A DNA stretch of 64,000 nucleotides from positions 997,001 through 1,061,000 of the forward strand of contig NZ_VISL01000001.1 in the NCBI RefSeq assembly GCF_007827465.1. The letters are read 5' to 3'. The DNA is from Dokdonia sp. Hel_I_53 (GTDB lineage Bacteria; Bacteroidota; Bacteroidia; Flavobacteriales; Flavobacteriaceae). Each line of letters opens with the position of its first letter. Position 1 is the first letter of the stretch. Below the pieces are notes generated by a model. The model was not told the origin of the DNA and did no database searches. It worked only from the letters and a program-made list of their open reading frames with translations. A program made the translations under genes and the position numbers. Below are positions 7,920 to 16,630 of the stretch, piece by piece.

Positions 7920-10316
7920 TTATTCCATACAACCTATGGGTGATCCATCTGGAATCTTAGGAGAAGGAATAATTTTAAATTTTTCTGGGGATTTCATAAA
8001 TGCATCGATCTCATCAATTAGAAAAGAATGGTGTGGATCTTTTACTGATTTTGAAAGTGTAGCTCTTAGAGTTTTCAATTGTGCTCTAGCATATGCTTTT
8101 GTTTGTGGTATTGAGATAGGGCTTATAGCTAGATTTTTTAAGTGCTTTACAACATTAAAATTTATAGATCGCTGGATTTCCTCTTTATAGGTATCTTTTT
8201 GCTTAGCAAAGAGAGTTTCTTTAACAAGTTGAGATAACATTGTATTAAGTCCCATTTGGTTTTGATCTATTGATTTTTGATACACCATTCTATTGGCTCT
8301 CTGAGGATTGAGTAATAAGCCAAGAGTCATATCACTAGCTGTTGCGGCTGCTCCTAAGGGATCAAAAGCAACTCCAAGATTACTTTTAAAACTTTCACGT
8401 GTGCGTCCATATCCATAAGCTCTGGGAGGAAATAGTGCTAATTTACTTTTTGGAATGGCTAGATGCTCTGAAGTTACAGTTTTTAAAACACTGGCGAGTG
8501 CTTTCCTTTGCTCTTTATTGCTAAGAATAACTGTTGCTTCTAGGTTTGGATCTCCCTTAACTGTATAGTTATAATTCATTCCTCCTATCATTTTTACAGC
8601 AGCTTCAGTTTGATATCTGTGATAAAAATATAGTGGAACAAAAACATCCTCTAAAGTGGACAGTGTCTCCCCTGTCCTTATGTTTTCTATAGAAAAATTA
8701 GCAATGGCTTTTGATCTTAATTTCAATAATTGATCAAGTTCCTCTGCAGGGTTAGAGCCGTTATCCCAAAGGTGAGCTTTATAGTGTGCTCCATCTTGTG
8801 CTCTTGCATCACTATCTGTAATATAACGGAGCCCTTCACTTTCTGCTTTTAAGAGAATATTTGAACGATACTTCTCCTCAGCTACGTTTCTTTTAGGGAT
8901 ACCATAACTGTATTGAACAGTCACTTTATCCCAAACACCTATACCTGTAGCGTAAGCATCAGAAAAATCAATCTGATCACCACTCCAACTTAATGAAGGG
9001 TGTGGATAATCCATAACACTAGCACGACCATTCGTACTGGAGGCAAAATTATGAGCAAAACCCAAGGTATGACCAACCTCGTGAGCACTTAATTGTCGAA
9101 TTCTGGCCAGAGCCATATCAAGCATAGGTTGATAATTATCATCAGCATTCTTAAAAGGTTTGTTCATTAATGCCTGCGCTATTAAAAAATCTTGCCTTAT
9201 TCTAAGGCTCCCTAAACTCACATGCCCTTTAATGATCTCTCCTGTACGAGGGTCAGTCACACTTGCCCCATAGCTCCAGCCCCTGGTACTGCGGTGTACC
9301 CATTGGATCACATTATAACGTACATCCATTGGGTCTGCATCTGGAGGAAGCATTTTAACTTGAAAAGCATTTTTAAATCCTGCCGCTTCAAACGCCTCAT
9401 TCCACCAACTTGCACCTTCAATTAATGCAGACCTTACAGGCTCTGGTGTGCCTCTATCTAAATAATAAATTATAGGCGCTACTACTTCACTAAGTTCAGC
9501 TTCTGGGTCTAATTTTTCTAAACGATGTCTATTTGCAAATCGTTTTACGATGGGATCTTGTATTGGGGTTGCATAATCTAGAAAGGTGGTGGCAATAGAA
9601 CCTGCCCTAGGGTCAAACGTTCTAGGGGAAAAATTATCATCTGGAAGCGCTACAAAAGAATAATGTTGTATGATACTAATTGCACTAGACTCAGGAGCTA
9701 CAGTACGTATATTTCTACCTGTAGCCTCTCCTTTAAAAGTGAGTAGTGATTCAAATTCTGTATTTTCTGGAAAACTTTTAGTTCGTTCTAAGAACAAGGC
9801 ACTCCTAGTTTTATCTATTTTATAGTTTCCTTCTTTAAGTCTTTTAAGTCTAGAAGCTACTCCATGAGTATCTTCCATTAAAAATGGTGTGAAATCAATG
9901 AGATAAACCCCTTTAGATGTCTCTTTTATAGGAAATCCAAAAAGAACAGATCTTGCAAATGCTTCCTCAATGGATTTTTTTTCTAATTCATTATCTGTGA
10001 TTGCTCTATAGTTTTGATTAGGCTGTGTGAGTAGTAGTTTATTACCTACTTTCTGAAATTTCACAATAGCAGTACCCCCTAACTGGCCGCGATCTAAACC
10101 TATATCATTACTTCCAAGTCCCGTGCGCAATGAGTGTACGAAAATAAATTCTGTATCAAGCTTATCTACCTCTAGATACAGTTTATCCTCACTTTGATCA
10201 TAGTGAGTTGTAAAAAAACCCGTTTCTGTGAGTAGGTTTTTTTTTGATTCTAAAAACTGTGCTATTGCCGTGCTTGCTGTAAAAAGTATTACGGCAAGAG
10301 TGATGTATTTTTTCAT
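7920..10316 (-). CDS. Exported zinc metalloprotease of the DUF5117/DUF5118 type
   Basis: A 798-residue protein with a Sec signal peptide (MKKYITLAVILFTASTAIAQ, cleavage about 20). The metzincin zinc motif HEVGHTLGFAH gives His412, Glu413, His416 and His422, and VMDYPHP about 15 residues later fits the Met-turn. The N-terminal 300 residues match the DUF5118/DUF5117 region found in large Bacteroidetes zinc-dependent metalloproteases, and the C-terminal part matches their DUF4953 region. It is probably periplasmic or outer-membrane associated; substrate unknown. No T9SS sorting domain is visible. It is followed upstream by an unrelated, smaller metzincin. Confidence 0.82.
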   Translation of the reverse strand: MKKYITLAVILFTASTAIAQFLESKKNLLTETGFFTTHYDQSEDKLYLEVDKLDTEFIFVHSLRTGLGSNDIGLDRGQLGGTAIVKFQKVGNKLLLTQPNQNYRAITDNELEKKSIEEAFARSVLFGFPIKETSKGVYLIDFTPFLMEDTHGVASRLKRLKEGNYKIDKTRSALFLERTKSFPENTEFESLLTFKGEATGRNIRTVAPESSAISIIQHYSFVALPDDNFSPRTFDPRAGSIATTFLDYATPIQDPIVKRFANRHRLEKLDPEAELSEVVAPIIYYLDRGTPEPVRSALIEGASWWNEAFEAAGFKNAFQVKMLPPDADPMDVRYNVIQWVHRSTRGWSYGASVTDPRTGEIIKGHVSLGSLRIRQDFLIAQALMNKPFKNADDNYQPMLDMALARIRQLSAHEVGHTLGFAHNFASSTNGRASVMDYPHPSLSWSGDQIDFSDAYATGIGVWDKVTVQYSYGIPKRNVAEEKYRSNILLKAESEGLRYITDSDARAQDGAHYKAHLWDNGSNPAEELDQLLKLRSKAIANFSIENIRTGETLSTLEDVFVPLYFYHRYQTEAAVKMIGGMNYNYTVKGDPNLEATVILSNKEQRKALASVLKTVTSEHLAIPKSKLALFPPRAYGYGRTRESFKSNLGVAFDPLGAAATASDMTLGLLLNPQRANRMVYQKSIDQNQMGLNTMLSQLVKETLFAKQKDTYKEEIQRSINFNVVKHLKNLAISPISIPQTKAYARAQLKTLRATLSKSVKDPHHSFLIDEIDAFMKSPEKFKIIPSPKIPDGSPIGCME

Positions 10317-10385
10317 AAGTACTTTTGTGACAGTCTAAGATACGAGTTTAGCTATGTTGGAGCAACCGTAAAAATGTAAAGTTAA

Positions 10386-10399
10386 GCTTTCGCGAAAGC
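10386..10399. repeat. Dispersed palindrome, exact core, intergenic
   Basis: It lies between the two metalloprotease genes, directly beyond the T tract of the terminator at 10402-10436. Confidence 0.95.
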
Positions 10400-10401
10400 A
10401 T

Positions 10402-10436
10402 AAAAAAAACACCTTGCCTAATTAGACAAGGTGTTA
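10402..10436 (-). terminator. Terminator of the M57 protease gene
   Basis: Arms 10408-10416 and 10427-10435 form a 9-bp stem. The minus-strand product ends in about eight T residues. Confidence 0.8.
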
Positions 10437-10462
10437 AAAATAATTTTATTTAAATGCTTAGC

Positions 10463-11341
10463 TTAGTACATTGCTTGCAATGCTACTACATCATTTGAAG
10501 AAAATTCACCATCTTCTCCAGCTCCAAAACAAGCTTGCATGATAGAGTCAAAGTCTCTCGTTGGAGTACCAGGTAATTGGATAGCTCCAACTCCAGCAGT
10601 ACCTTCATTTTGATTAGATCCACAACTTGCACGATCATAGTAATCAGAGTGACGGAAACCTATAGAGTGGCCAATCTCGTGAGTGATTACGTGCTCATTT
10701 GTGTTTGTATCTAGTCCTTCTAGACCGTAAATCTGTACAAATTTATTAGGAAGTCCGTTTGATGGGAAACCAGCCACACCTCCACTAACTCCTGGATTAT
10801 TTGCTGAGTTGTCATATACAACCATGTCCTTATTACCGTAGTTTGTTCCAAAAGTAAGGTTAAAACGTAATGCAGATCCAGAAATTCTGTTATAGTTATT
10901 TACCGCCCACTGCAAAGCTGTTTGAGCCTTACTAGAAAGTGCAAAACCACCACCAGTATAACCGATGATATCTACTGTACGGTTACTTCCTGTCACAAGG
11001 TTATTAGTTCTAAACTGACGAGTTGCTCCATCAACTTCCATAATAGCATCTAACTGTTTATTAGTAACTACTAAGTCATCGCCAATATATATACGACTCT
11101 CTACAGATCCATCTGGAAGGTGAAAATCACCTTTTGTTACAACTCCTGCATCAAGACCTAGGTGTGTGATTTTACCTAAAACCTCTTGATCAGTTACCAT
11201 TGCTCTACCTGCAGATGAATTAACTTCCTCTACTGCTGCTTCCTCAATTTCCATTGCATCTACAGATTCTTTTTCACAAGATGTGAATGTAAAGGCCATT
11301 GCTGCTAAAGCAAAAATTCCAACTTTAATTTGTTTTTTCAT
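10463..11341 (-). CDS. M57-type metallopeptidase lipoprotein
   Basis: A 292-residue protein with an SPII signal (FTFTSCEK, lipidated Cys22). The C-terminal half holds HEIGHSIGFRH (His221, Glu222, His225, His231), the motif of the dual-action HEIGH peptidases (M57), preceded by the family's GVAGFPSNG-type segment. A single export signal plus a lipid anchor places it in the periplasm or at the cell surface. The conserved C-terminal Cys240 could pair with Cys at about 278. It has its own terminator and a long untranslated upstream region, so it is likely a monocistronic gene. Substrate unknown. Confidence 0.85.
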   Translation of the reverse strand: MKKQIKVGIFALAAMAFTFTSCEKESVDAMEIEEAAVEEVNSSAGRAMVTDQEVLGKITHLGLDAGVVTKGDFHLPDGSVESRIYIGDDLVVTNKQLDAIMEVDGATRQFRTNNLVTGSNRTVDIIGYTGGGFALSSKAQTALQWAVNNYNRISGSALRFNLTFGTNYGNKDMVVYDNSANNPGVSGGVAGFPSNGLPNKFVQIYGLEGLDTNTNEHVITHEIGHSIGFRHSDYYDRASCGSNQNEGTAGVGAIQLPGTPTRDFDSIMQACFGAGEDGEFSSNDVVALQAMY

Positions 11342-11727
11342 TTTAAATAATATTAGGGTTATTGTTATTGAACATGACGAAATTAACTATTTTTAACACG
11401 CAAAGCATAATTATTAGCACAAAAATTAATCAATCTTTGAATTTTTATCAATTTACTAATGACTTACAGTAACTATTTATAATACATTAATAATAGTAGT
11501 AATAAACCTACAAAAAAATACAACCCACATATTATAAAGCACTTACAACTAAACAACAGAAAGTTCACCTCAATGTAAGACTTTAAAAAACTGACTTAAA
11601 AGACGCGCTATAACCTGAATAATAATTTTCAAAAAATTATTTTTTTTGAAAAATTCTTATTTAATTACGAATATTAACATAATATCATCAAATGTTATCT
11701 ATAATGTTAAGCTTTACAAACAATTCA
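11342..11727. other. 386-bp AT-rich gap without a gene
   Basis: No ORF of sensible length, RNA gene or palindrome copy is present. It contains a weak A/T hairpin at about 11623-11653. No TAnnTTTG box is clear for the M57 gene, whose control region should be here. Confidence 0.5.
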
Positions 11728-12372
11728 TTAAGTATAATCTTTAAATTCTAAAGGATCAAAATTTTTAAAATGGCCATTAAGCTTTATGGTTTCCTTTGTT
11801 CGATTTATAGCTTTTAAGACTGGTAGAGTAGTTTTTAAGTGCTTGATAATATATGCATATCGCTCTGCCTCAGAAGTGATTTTGAGCAATTCATGTTCTT
11901 GTTTAAAAGTAAGGCCTATTTTGTGTGATAGCGTGTAGCTATTTGTGAATTCATCTTGAATTATAGGGGTGTCTATATCTAACATGCTGTAAAATTGTTT
12001 TAGCAATTCTAAAAAGACGCTTTTACCAACATCAATATTGCAATCTTCATTCTTTAAAAAGATAACATCGCCTCCTGCGTATAATTTATCGTGTAATGTA
12101 TTATAAAATCGGGAAATTTTAAACGTTTGTAAACCTTCACAAATAATATCACATGCTCCAGAAGGGTATTTTTTTACAATATCGATAAGTCTGACCTCTG
12201 TTCCATATTCGATGGTATTATTGATATAAGTGGGTATGCCAAAATTTATAGCTTCATTATGACAATCAGCTATAAGTTGTTGGTATCGCTTTTCAAAAAT
12301 ATGTAGTGCTATTTTCTCACTTGGGAAAACGACCAGCTCAAGTGGAAACATGGGTAATATTCTCCTAATCAT
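11728..12372 (-). CDS. LON substrate-binding-domain protein without protease
   Basis: A 214-residue protein that starts MIRRILPMFPLELVVFPSEK, the typical opening of the Lon N-terminal domain (PF02190), and continues with IFEKRYQQLIADC and FGIPTY. It has neither the AAA+ nor the protease domain, so it is a stand-alone LON domain protein, a common class in Bacteroidetes with poorly known function. It is divergent from lysA, sharing a 143-bp upstream region. Domain call secure; role unknown. Confidence 0.82.
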   Translation of the reverse strand: MIRRILPMFPLELVVFPSEKIALHIFEKRYQQLIADCHNEAINFGIPTYINNTIEYGTEVRLIDIVKKYPSGACDIICEGLQTFKISRFYNTLHDKLYAGGDVIFLKNEDCNIDVGKSVFLELLKQFYSMLDIDTPIIQDEFTNSYTLSHKIGLTFKQEHELLKITSEAERYAYIIKHLKTTLPVLKAINRTKETIKLNGHFKNFDPLEFKDYT

Positions 12373-12489
12373 TGCTATTTTAATTTAAAATATACGAAGT
12401 GAATTTTAAAGTGTTATATAATTCACAACATTTAACCTTATTGTTCAACTTTAAAATAAATTATAGATCACCATCTCAACAAACTCAAT

Positions 12490-12497
12490 TAATTTTG
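12490..12497 (+). promoter_or_regulatory. Candidate -7 box for lysA
   Basis: TAATTTTG lies 18 nt before the lysA ATG. No well-placed -33 TTG is seen. Confidence 0.35.
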
Positions 12498-12515
12498 GAT
12501 TTTTAATTAAGCTAC

Positions 12516-13733
12516 ATGACAAATAAAGATTTATTAAATATTGCCACACAACACGGAAGCCCAGTGTATGTATATAATTCCGAAGTTATTACAAATCAAT
12601 ATAAAAGATTAACAGACGCGTTTAAAAATATTGAACAGCTACGACTTAACTATGCGGTAAAAGCCTTAAATAATATTTCTGTGCTTCAACATTTGCGTAG
12701 TCTTGGATCAGGTTTGGATACCGTATCTATTCAGGAAGTGAAGCTAGGCCTACTGGCTGGTTATACTCCAGAAAAAATAATATACACCCCTAATGGTGTG
12801 TCACTACAAGAAATTGAACATGCTGCAGCTATGGGGGTTCAGATAAATATTGACAACCTATCTATTCTTGAACAGTTTGGGACAAAACACCCTTCTGTTC
12901 CTGTATGTATTCGTATTAATCCGCATGTGATGGCTGGTGGTAATGCAAATATATCTGTAGGTCATATTGACAGTAAATTTGGTATAAGTATACACCAGCT
13001 GCCTCATATACTTCGTATTGTACAAAACACAGGTATGAATATTAATGGTATTCATATGCATACTGGCAGTGATATTTTAGATATAGATGTTTTTATTTAC
13101 GCTACAGAAATCCTTTTCGAAACAGCTCAAAAATTTAAAAATTTAGAATTTATAGATTTTGGAAGTGGCTTTAAAGTTCCTTATAAAGATGGTGATATAG
13201 AAACTGACATTGAAGAGCTCGGCAAAAAGCTAACTATACGATTTAATGATTTTCAAAAACAGTATGGCAAGCCCTTAACACTAGCTTTCGAGCCTGGGAA
13301 ATTTTTAGTAAGCGCTGCTGGGAAATTTTTGGTCAACGTAAATGTTATTAAGCAAACTACCTCTACTGTCTTTGCGCAAGTTGATAGTGGTTTTAATCAT
13401 TTTATTAGACCTATGCTTTATGGGAGTCAGCATGAAATTGAAAACATAAGCAATCCTAAAGGAAAGCAACGCTTCTACAGCGTTGTAGGCTATATTTGTG
13501 AAACAGATACTTTTGCAACAAATAGACGTATCAATGAAATTTCTGAGGGCGATGTTTTAGCCTTTAAAAATGCAGGAGCTTATTGTTTTACAATGGCTAG
13601 TAATTACAATAGTAGATATAGACCAGCAGAAGTAATGTGGAAAGATGGGAAAGCTCATTTAATCCGTAAAAGAGAAACCTTTGATGATCTTATCGTAAAT
13701 CAAATACCACTAGAATCTCTTGTGGAAGCTTAG
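12516..13733 (+). CDS. lysA: Diaminopimelate decarboxylase
   Basis: A 405-residue fold-type III PLP decarboxylase making L-lysine from meso-diaminopimelate, the last step of lysine synthesis. NYAVKA holds the Schiff-base Lys49. GIHMHTGSD and IDFGSGF are the phosphate-binding and glycine loops, and YICETDTFA with the late GAYCFTMASNYNSR matches the substrate-binding C-terminal barrel. The length is normal for the family. It is followed by a clear terminator, so the transcript is monocistronic. The CET motif distinguishes it from arginine and ornithine decarboxylases of the same fold well enough for a firm call. Confidence 0.92.
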   Translation: MTNKDLLNIATQHGSPVYVYNSEVITNQYKRLTDAFKNIEQLRLNYAVKALNNISVLQHLRSLGSGLDTVSIQEVKLGLLAGYTPEKIIYTPNGVSLQEIEHAAAMGVQINIDNLSILEQFGTKHPSVPVCIRINPHVMAGGNANISVGHIDSKFGISIHQLPHILRIVQNTGMNINGIHMHTGSDILDIDVFIYATEILFETAQKFKNLEFIDFGSGFKVPYKDGDIETDIEELGKKLTIRFNDFQKQYGKPLTLAFEPGKFLVSAAGKFLVNVNVIKQTTSTVFAQVDSGFNHFIRPMLYGSQHEIENISNPKGKQRFYSVVGYICETDTFATNRRINEISEGDVLAFKNAGAYCFTMASNYNSRYRPAEVMWKDGKAHLIRKRETFDDLIVNQIPLESLVEA

Positions 13734-13765
13734 AAGATTTCTATAAAAAAGATTAATTTAATCAC

Positions 13766-13795
13766 AAAGATCGAGTGCGCTCTCGGTCTTTTTTT
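13766..13795 (+). terminator. Terminator of lysA
   Basis: Arms 13766-13775 and 13782-13791 pair with one G-U, followed by seven T residues. Confidence 0.8.
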
Positions 13796-13817
13796 ATTGA
13801 ATGAGTATCTTTAAATT

Positions 13818-14933
13818 ATGAATAAAATCTACCTACTATTAGTTTGCATTCTTACTGGATGTAGCAATCCCTTAGAAAAAGTTTCTAGATCTAAAAACCC
13901 TATCATTAAGAATGTAATGACTAATGATGCTATATACGAAGTTCAAATCATTTATACAGAGATTGATACCTCAGATACAGGAGCGATTGTATTTAAAGAT
14001 TACAGTTACAAATTAGATCAAAATGAATATTTTTATCCAGCTAGTACAGTTATGCTACCTATGTCAGTCTTTGCTGCAGAGTATGTGGAATCTATAGATA
14101 AAATTAATCTAGATACACCCTATGCTATTGCAAAAGATTCTCTAAAAAATTCTGTTGCAAACGATATTGAGCTGCTGCTTACAGAGAATGATGCAAACGC
14201 CTATAATAGGTTATATGACCTCGTAGGTAATGAATTTATAAACAAACGCTTTCGCGAAAGCGGACTTTCACCCTCACAAATTTCACACAGACTCGATATA
14301 GAAAATACAGATTCTATGACACATAAGGAGTTTATCTTCTTTCCTGGTTATACAGATGACCCTGTACGTAGTTTTAAGAAAGAAGATACTTCTATTGAAA
14401 AATTACAGTTAAAAAATACATCTAAAGGGAAAGGTTATTTTGAAAAAGGCAGCCTTGTAAACGAGGCAAAGGATTTTAGTCATATGAATTACGTTCCGTT
14501 ATCATCATTACATACTTTAATGAAAAGACTTGTATTTCCAGATAATTTTGACAAAAATGTGCAATTTAAGATAGAAGAGTCAACACGGTTACGGATTTTA
14601 AAGACCATGAATGCTTCAAATAAAGAAACTGATGTTTTATCTAATGAAGTAGGTGATTATAAAAATTTCTATATGCAAGGAGATAGCATAAATCAAACTC
14701 CAGATTACTTAGAAATTTATAACAAAATGGGATATGGCCTCGGCACCATGACAGAAACGTCCTATATTAGTGATCAAAAAAATAACATTTGTTTCTTCCT
14801 TTCTGCCACCATTCTAGTAAACAAAAATGGTGTTTATGACGATGCTATTTATGAATATGAAGAAGTAGGATTGCCTTTCTTATCTCAATTAGGGAAAGAA
14901 TTTTACAAACTAGCATTGTTGCGCAAAGATTAA
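13818..14933 (+). CDS. Serine-hydrolase (class A beta-lactamase-like) lipoprotein lacking the SxxK lysine
   Basis: A 371-residue protein with a lipobox (ILTGC, Cys15). The fold resembles the class A beta-lactamase/transpeptidase superfamily: YPASTVMLP (Ser76) aligns with the SxxK nucleophile motif, ENDANAYN (123-130) with SDN/omega regions and NKMGYG near 300 with the KTG strand. Homologues of this Bacteroidetes family normally read ASTVKLP; here codon 79 is ATG (Met), one base from AAG, so the general-base lysine is missing. It may be inactive, or a binding protein. A palindrome copy encodes RFRES at about 144-148. It starts 84 nt after lysA, beyond that gene's terminator. Confidence 0.72.
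   Translation: MNKIYLLLVCILTGCSNPLEKVSRSKNPIIKNVMTNDAIYEVQIIYTEIDTSDTGAIVFKDYSYKLDQNEYFYPASTVMLPMSVFAAEYVESIDKINLDTPYAIAKDSLKNSVANDIELLLTENDANAYNRLYDLVGNEFINKRFRESGLSPSQISHRLDIENTDSMTHKEFIFFPGYTDDPVRSFKKEDTSIEKLQLKNTSKGKGYFEKGSLVNEAKDFSHMNYVPLSSLHTLMKRLVFPDNFDKNVQFKIEESTRLRILKTMNASNKETDVLSNEVGDYKNFYMQGDSINQTPDYLEIYNKMGYGLGTMTETSYISDQKNNICFFLSATILVNKNGVYDDAIYEYEEVGLPFLSQLGKEFYKLALLRKD
14248..14261. repeat. Dispersed palindrome, exact core, inside the serine-hydrolase gene
   Basis: It is read in the RFRES frame in this gene. Confidence 0.95.
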
Positions 14934-15018
14934 GTCATAAACATTATTCAAACATATCCGCTATTTTTTGTTTCTTCGCGTTTTCGCTTAAAGAGAAATT
15001 TAATTTAATCTAAATATT

Positions 15019-15582
15019 GTGAGCTTAAGAGAATTAAATAAAAGAAGCTTAGTTTGTGAGTTATGTACTAATCAGTATGACCTTGCTCCATTTACTGTGG
15101 AGCCTCGCGAGGAAGAGATTCTAGCCTGTAAAACGTGCATAGCACAAATCGAGAATCCTGAGCTTGTAGATCCTAATCACTGGCGTTGTCTAAATGATAG
15201 TATGTGGAGTACAGTTCCTGCAGTACAAGTGGTTGCTTGGCGCATGCTAACGCGTCTTAAAAACGAAGGATGGCCGCAAGACCTTCTAGATATGATGTAC
15301 ATGGAAGAGGAAACTCTAGAATGGGCTAAAGCTACAGGCGAGCATATCGAAGAAGATGAGAATACACTAATTCACAGAGATTCGAATGGAACAAGGCTTG
15401 AGGCTGGTGATAGTGTAGTACTAATTAAAGACCTTGATGTTAAAGGAGCAAACTTTACTGCCAAACGTGGAGAATTTATGCGTAATATCTCTCTGGTCCA
15501 CGATAATGAAGAACATATTGAAGGCCGCATCCAAGGCCAGCAAGTGGTAATTGTCACAAAATGGACAAAAAAATCAAACTAA
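15019..15582 (+). CDS. PhnA-domain protein
   Basis: A 187-residue cytoplasmic protein. The N-terminus carries two CxxC knuckles (Cys13/16 and Cys37/40), a zinc ribbon. The C-terminal 75 residues (DSNGTRLEAGDSVVLIKDL... to VVIVTKWTKK) match the PhnA domain. PhnA proteins were named for an Escherichia coli phosphonate operon, but there are no phosphonate genes here and the usual role is unknown; the earlier phosphonoacetate hydrolase name does not apply to this family. The start is a GTG at 15019, since no ATG is in frame close by. A long stem terminator follows. Confidence 0.82.
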   Translation: MSLRELNKRSLVCELCTNQYDLAPFTVEPREEEILACKTCIAQIENPELVDPNHWRCLNDSMWSTVPAVQVVAWRMLTRLKNEGWPQDLLDMMYMEEETLEWAKATGEHIEEDENTLIHRDSNGTRLEAGDSVVLIKDLDVKGANFTAKRGEFMRNISLVHDNEEHIEGRIQGQQVVIVTKWTKKSN

Positions 15583-15604
15583 AAACATTAAGATCATTAA
15601 TTGT

Positions 15605-15655
15605 AAAAAGCAGATAGGCACTTATTATTAACATTAAGTGCCTATCTGCTTTTTT
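15605..15655. terminator. Strong bidirectional terminator
   Basis: Arms 15605-15624 and 15635-15654 form a perfect 20-bp stem around a 10-nt loop, with an A tract left and a T tract right. It separates the convergent PhnA and monooxygenase genes. Confidence 0.9.
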
Positions 15656-15682
15656 GTATTTTTTGACAATTAATTTTTAGAA

Positions 15683-16630
15683 TTACCAATTATCAAAAGT
15701 TAACAGCTCTTTTCTCGCTTGGGTATATTCTAATATCATGTCTGACACAATTTGGGCAGCAGGTTTGATGTCATTGATAAGTCCAGAGATTTGTCCTATT
15801 TCTAGTTCTCCTTCATCTAAATCACCTTCAAACATTCCACGTTTTGCTCTAGCTCTGCCTAATAATTGAACTAACTGTTCTTTAGATGGAGTTGATTGAT
15901 AAAGCTCAGCTACCTGTTGGTAAAATTTGTTTTTGATAAGCCTTACCGGAGCCAGTTCTTTTAAAGTTAGCACCGTATCTCCTTCTTGTGCATCTACAAT
16001 GGCTTGTTTGTATAATTGGTTCGCACTTGACTCCTTACTAGCGGCAAATCTACTACCTACCTGCACAGCATCTGCACCTAATGTCATCGCTGCCAGCATA
16101 CCTCTTCCGGTTGCAATTCCTCCAGCAGCAACTAATGGTATTTTAATTTTTTCCTTTACCATAGGAATTAGGGTAAAGGTTGTAGTTTCTTCTCTTCCAT
16201 TATGACCTCCAGCTTCAAAGCCTTCTGCTACAACAGCATCTACTCCAGCTTCTTCGGCTTTTAGCGCAAATTTGACACTACTTACTACATGAACTACTTT
16301 GACATCATGCTTCTTTAATTCTTGAGTCCAAAGTTTTGGATTGCCGGCACTCGTAAAAACTATGGGAACCTTATAATCTACAACGGTTTTCATATGCTCT
16401 TCAATATTGGGGTATAACATAGGAATGTTTACACCAAAGGGTTTATCCGTTGCCTTTTTACATTTTTCCACATGTTCTACAAGAACATCTGGATACATAG
16501 ATGCCGCTCCTATAAGACCTAGCCCTCCAGCGTTACTTACTGCACTAGCAAGCTTCCATCCAGAATTCCATATCATTCCACCTTGAATAAGTGGGTATTT
16601 TACATTAAACAACTGTGTGATTTTATTCAT
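15683..16630 (-). CDS. Nitronate monooxygenase / FabK-like FMN enzyme
   Basis: A 315-residue TIM-barrel flavoprotein. PLIQGGM at the start, the EGFEAGGHNG loop (about 135-144) with the His of this family, and VAAGGIATGRG followed by GADAVQVGSRF (phosphate binding) are diagnostic of the nitronate monooxygenase/enoyl-ACP reductase II group. The two functions cannot be separated reliably by eye; the oxidation of nitronates is the default. Its ATG overlaps the stop codon of the upstream subtilase gene by one base (TAATG), which suggests translational coupling. The biological link between the two is not obvious. Confidence 0.8.
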   Translation of the reverse strand: MNKITQLFNVKYPLIQGGMIWNSGWKLASAVSNAGGLGLIGAASMYPDVLVEHVEKCKKATDKPFGVNIPMLYPNIEEHMKTVVDYKVPIVFTSAGNPKLWTQELKKHDVKVVHVVSSVKFALKAEEAGVDAVVAEGFEAGGHNGREETTTFTLIPMVKEKIKIPLVAAGGIATGRGMLAAMTLGADAVQVGSRFAASKESSANQLYKQAIVDAQEGDTVLTLKELAPVRLIKNKFYQQVAELYQSTPSKEQLVQLLGRARAKRGMFEGDLDEGELEIGQISGLINDIKPAAQIVSDMILEYTQARKELLTFDNW

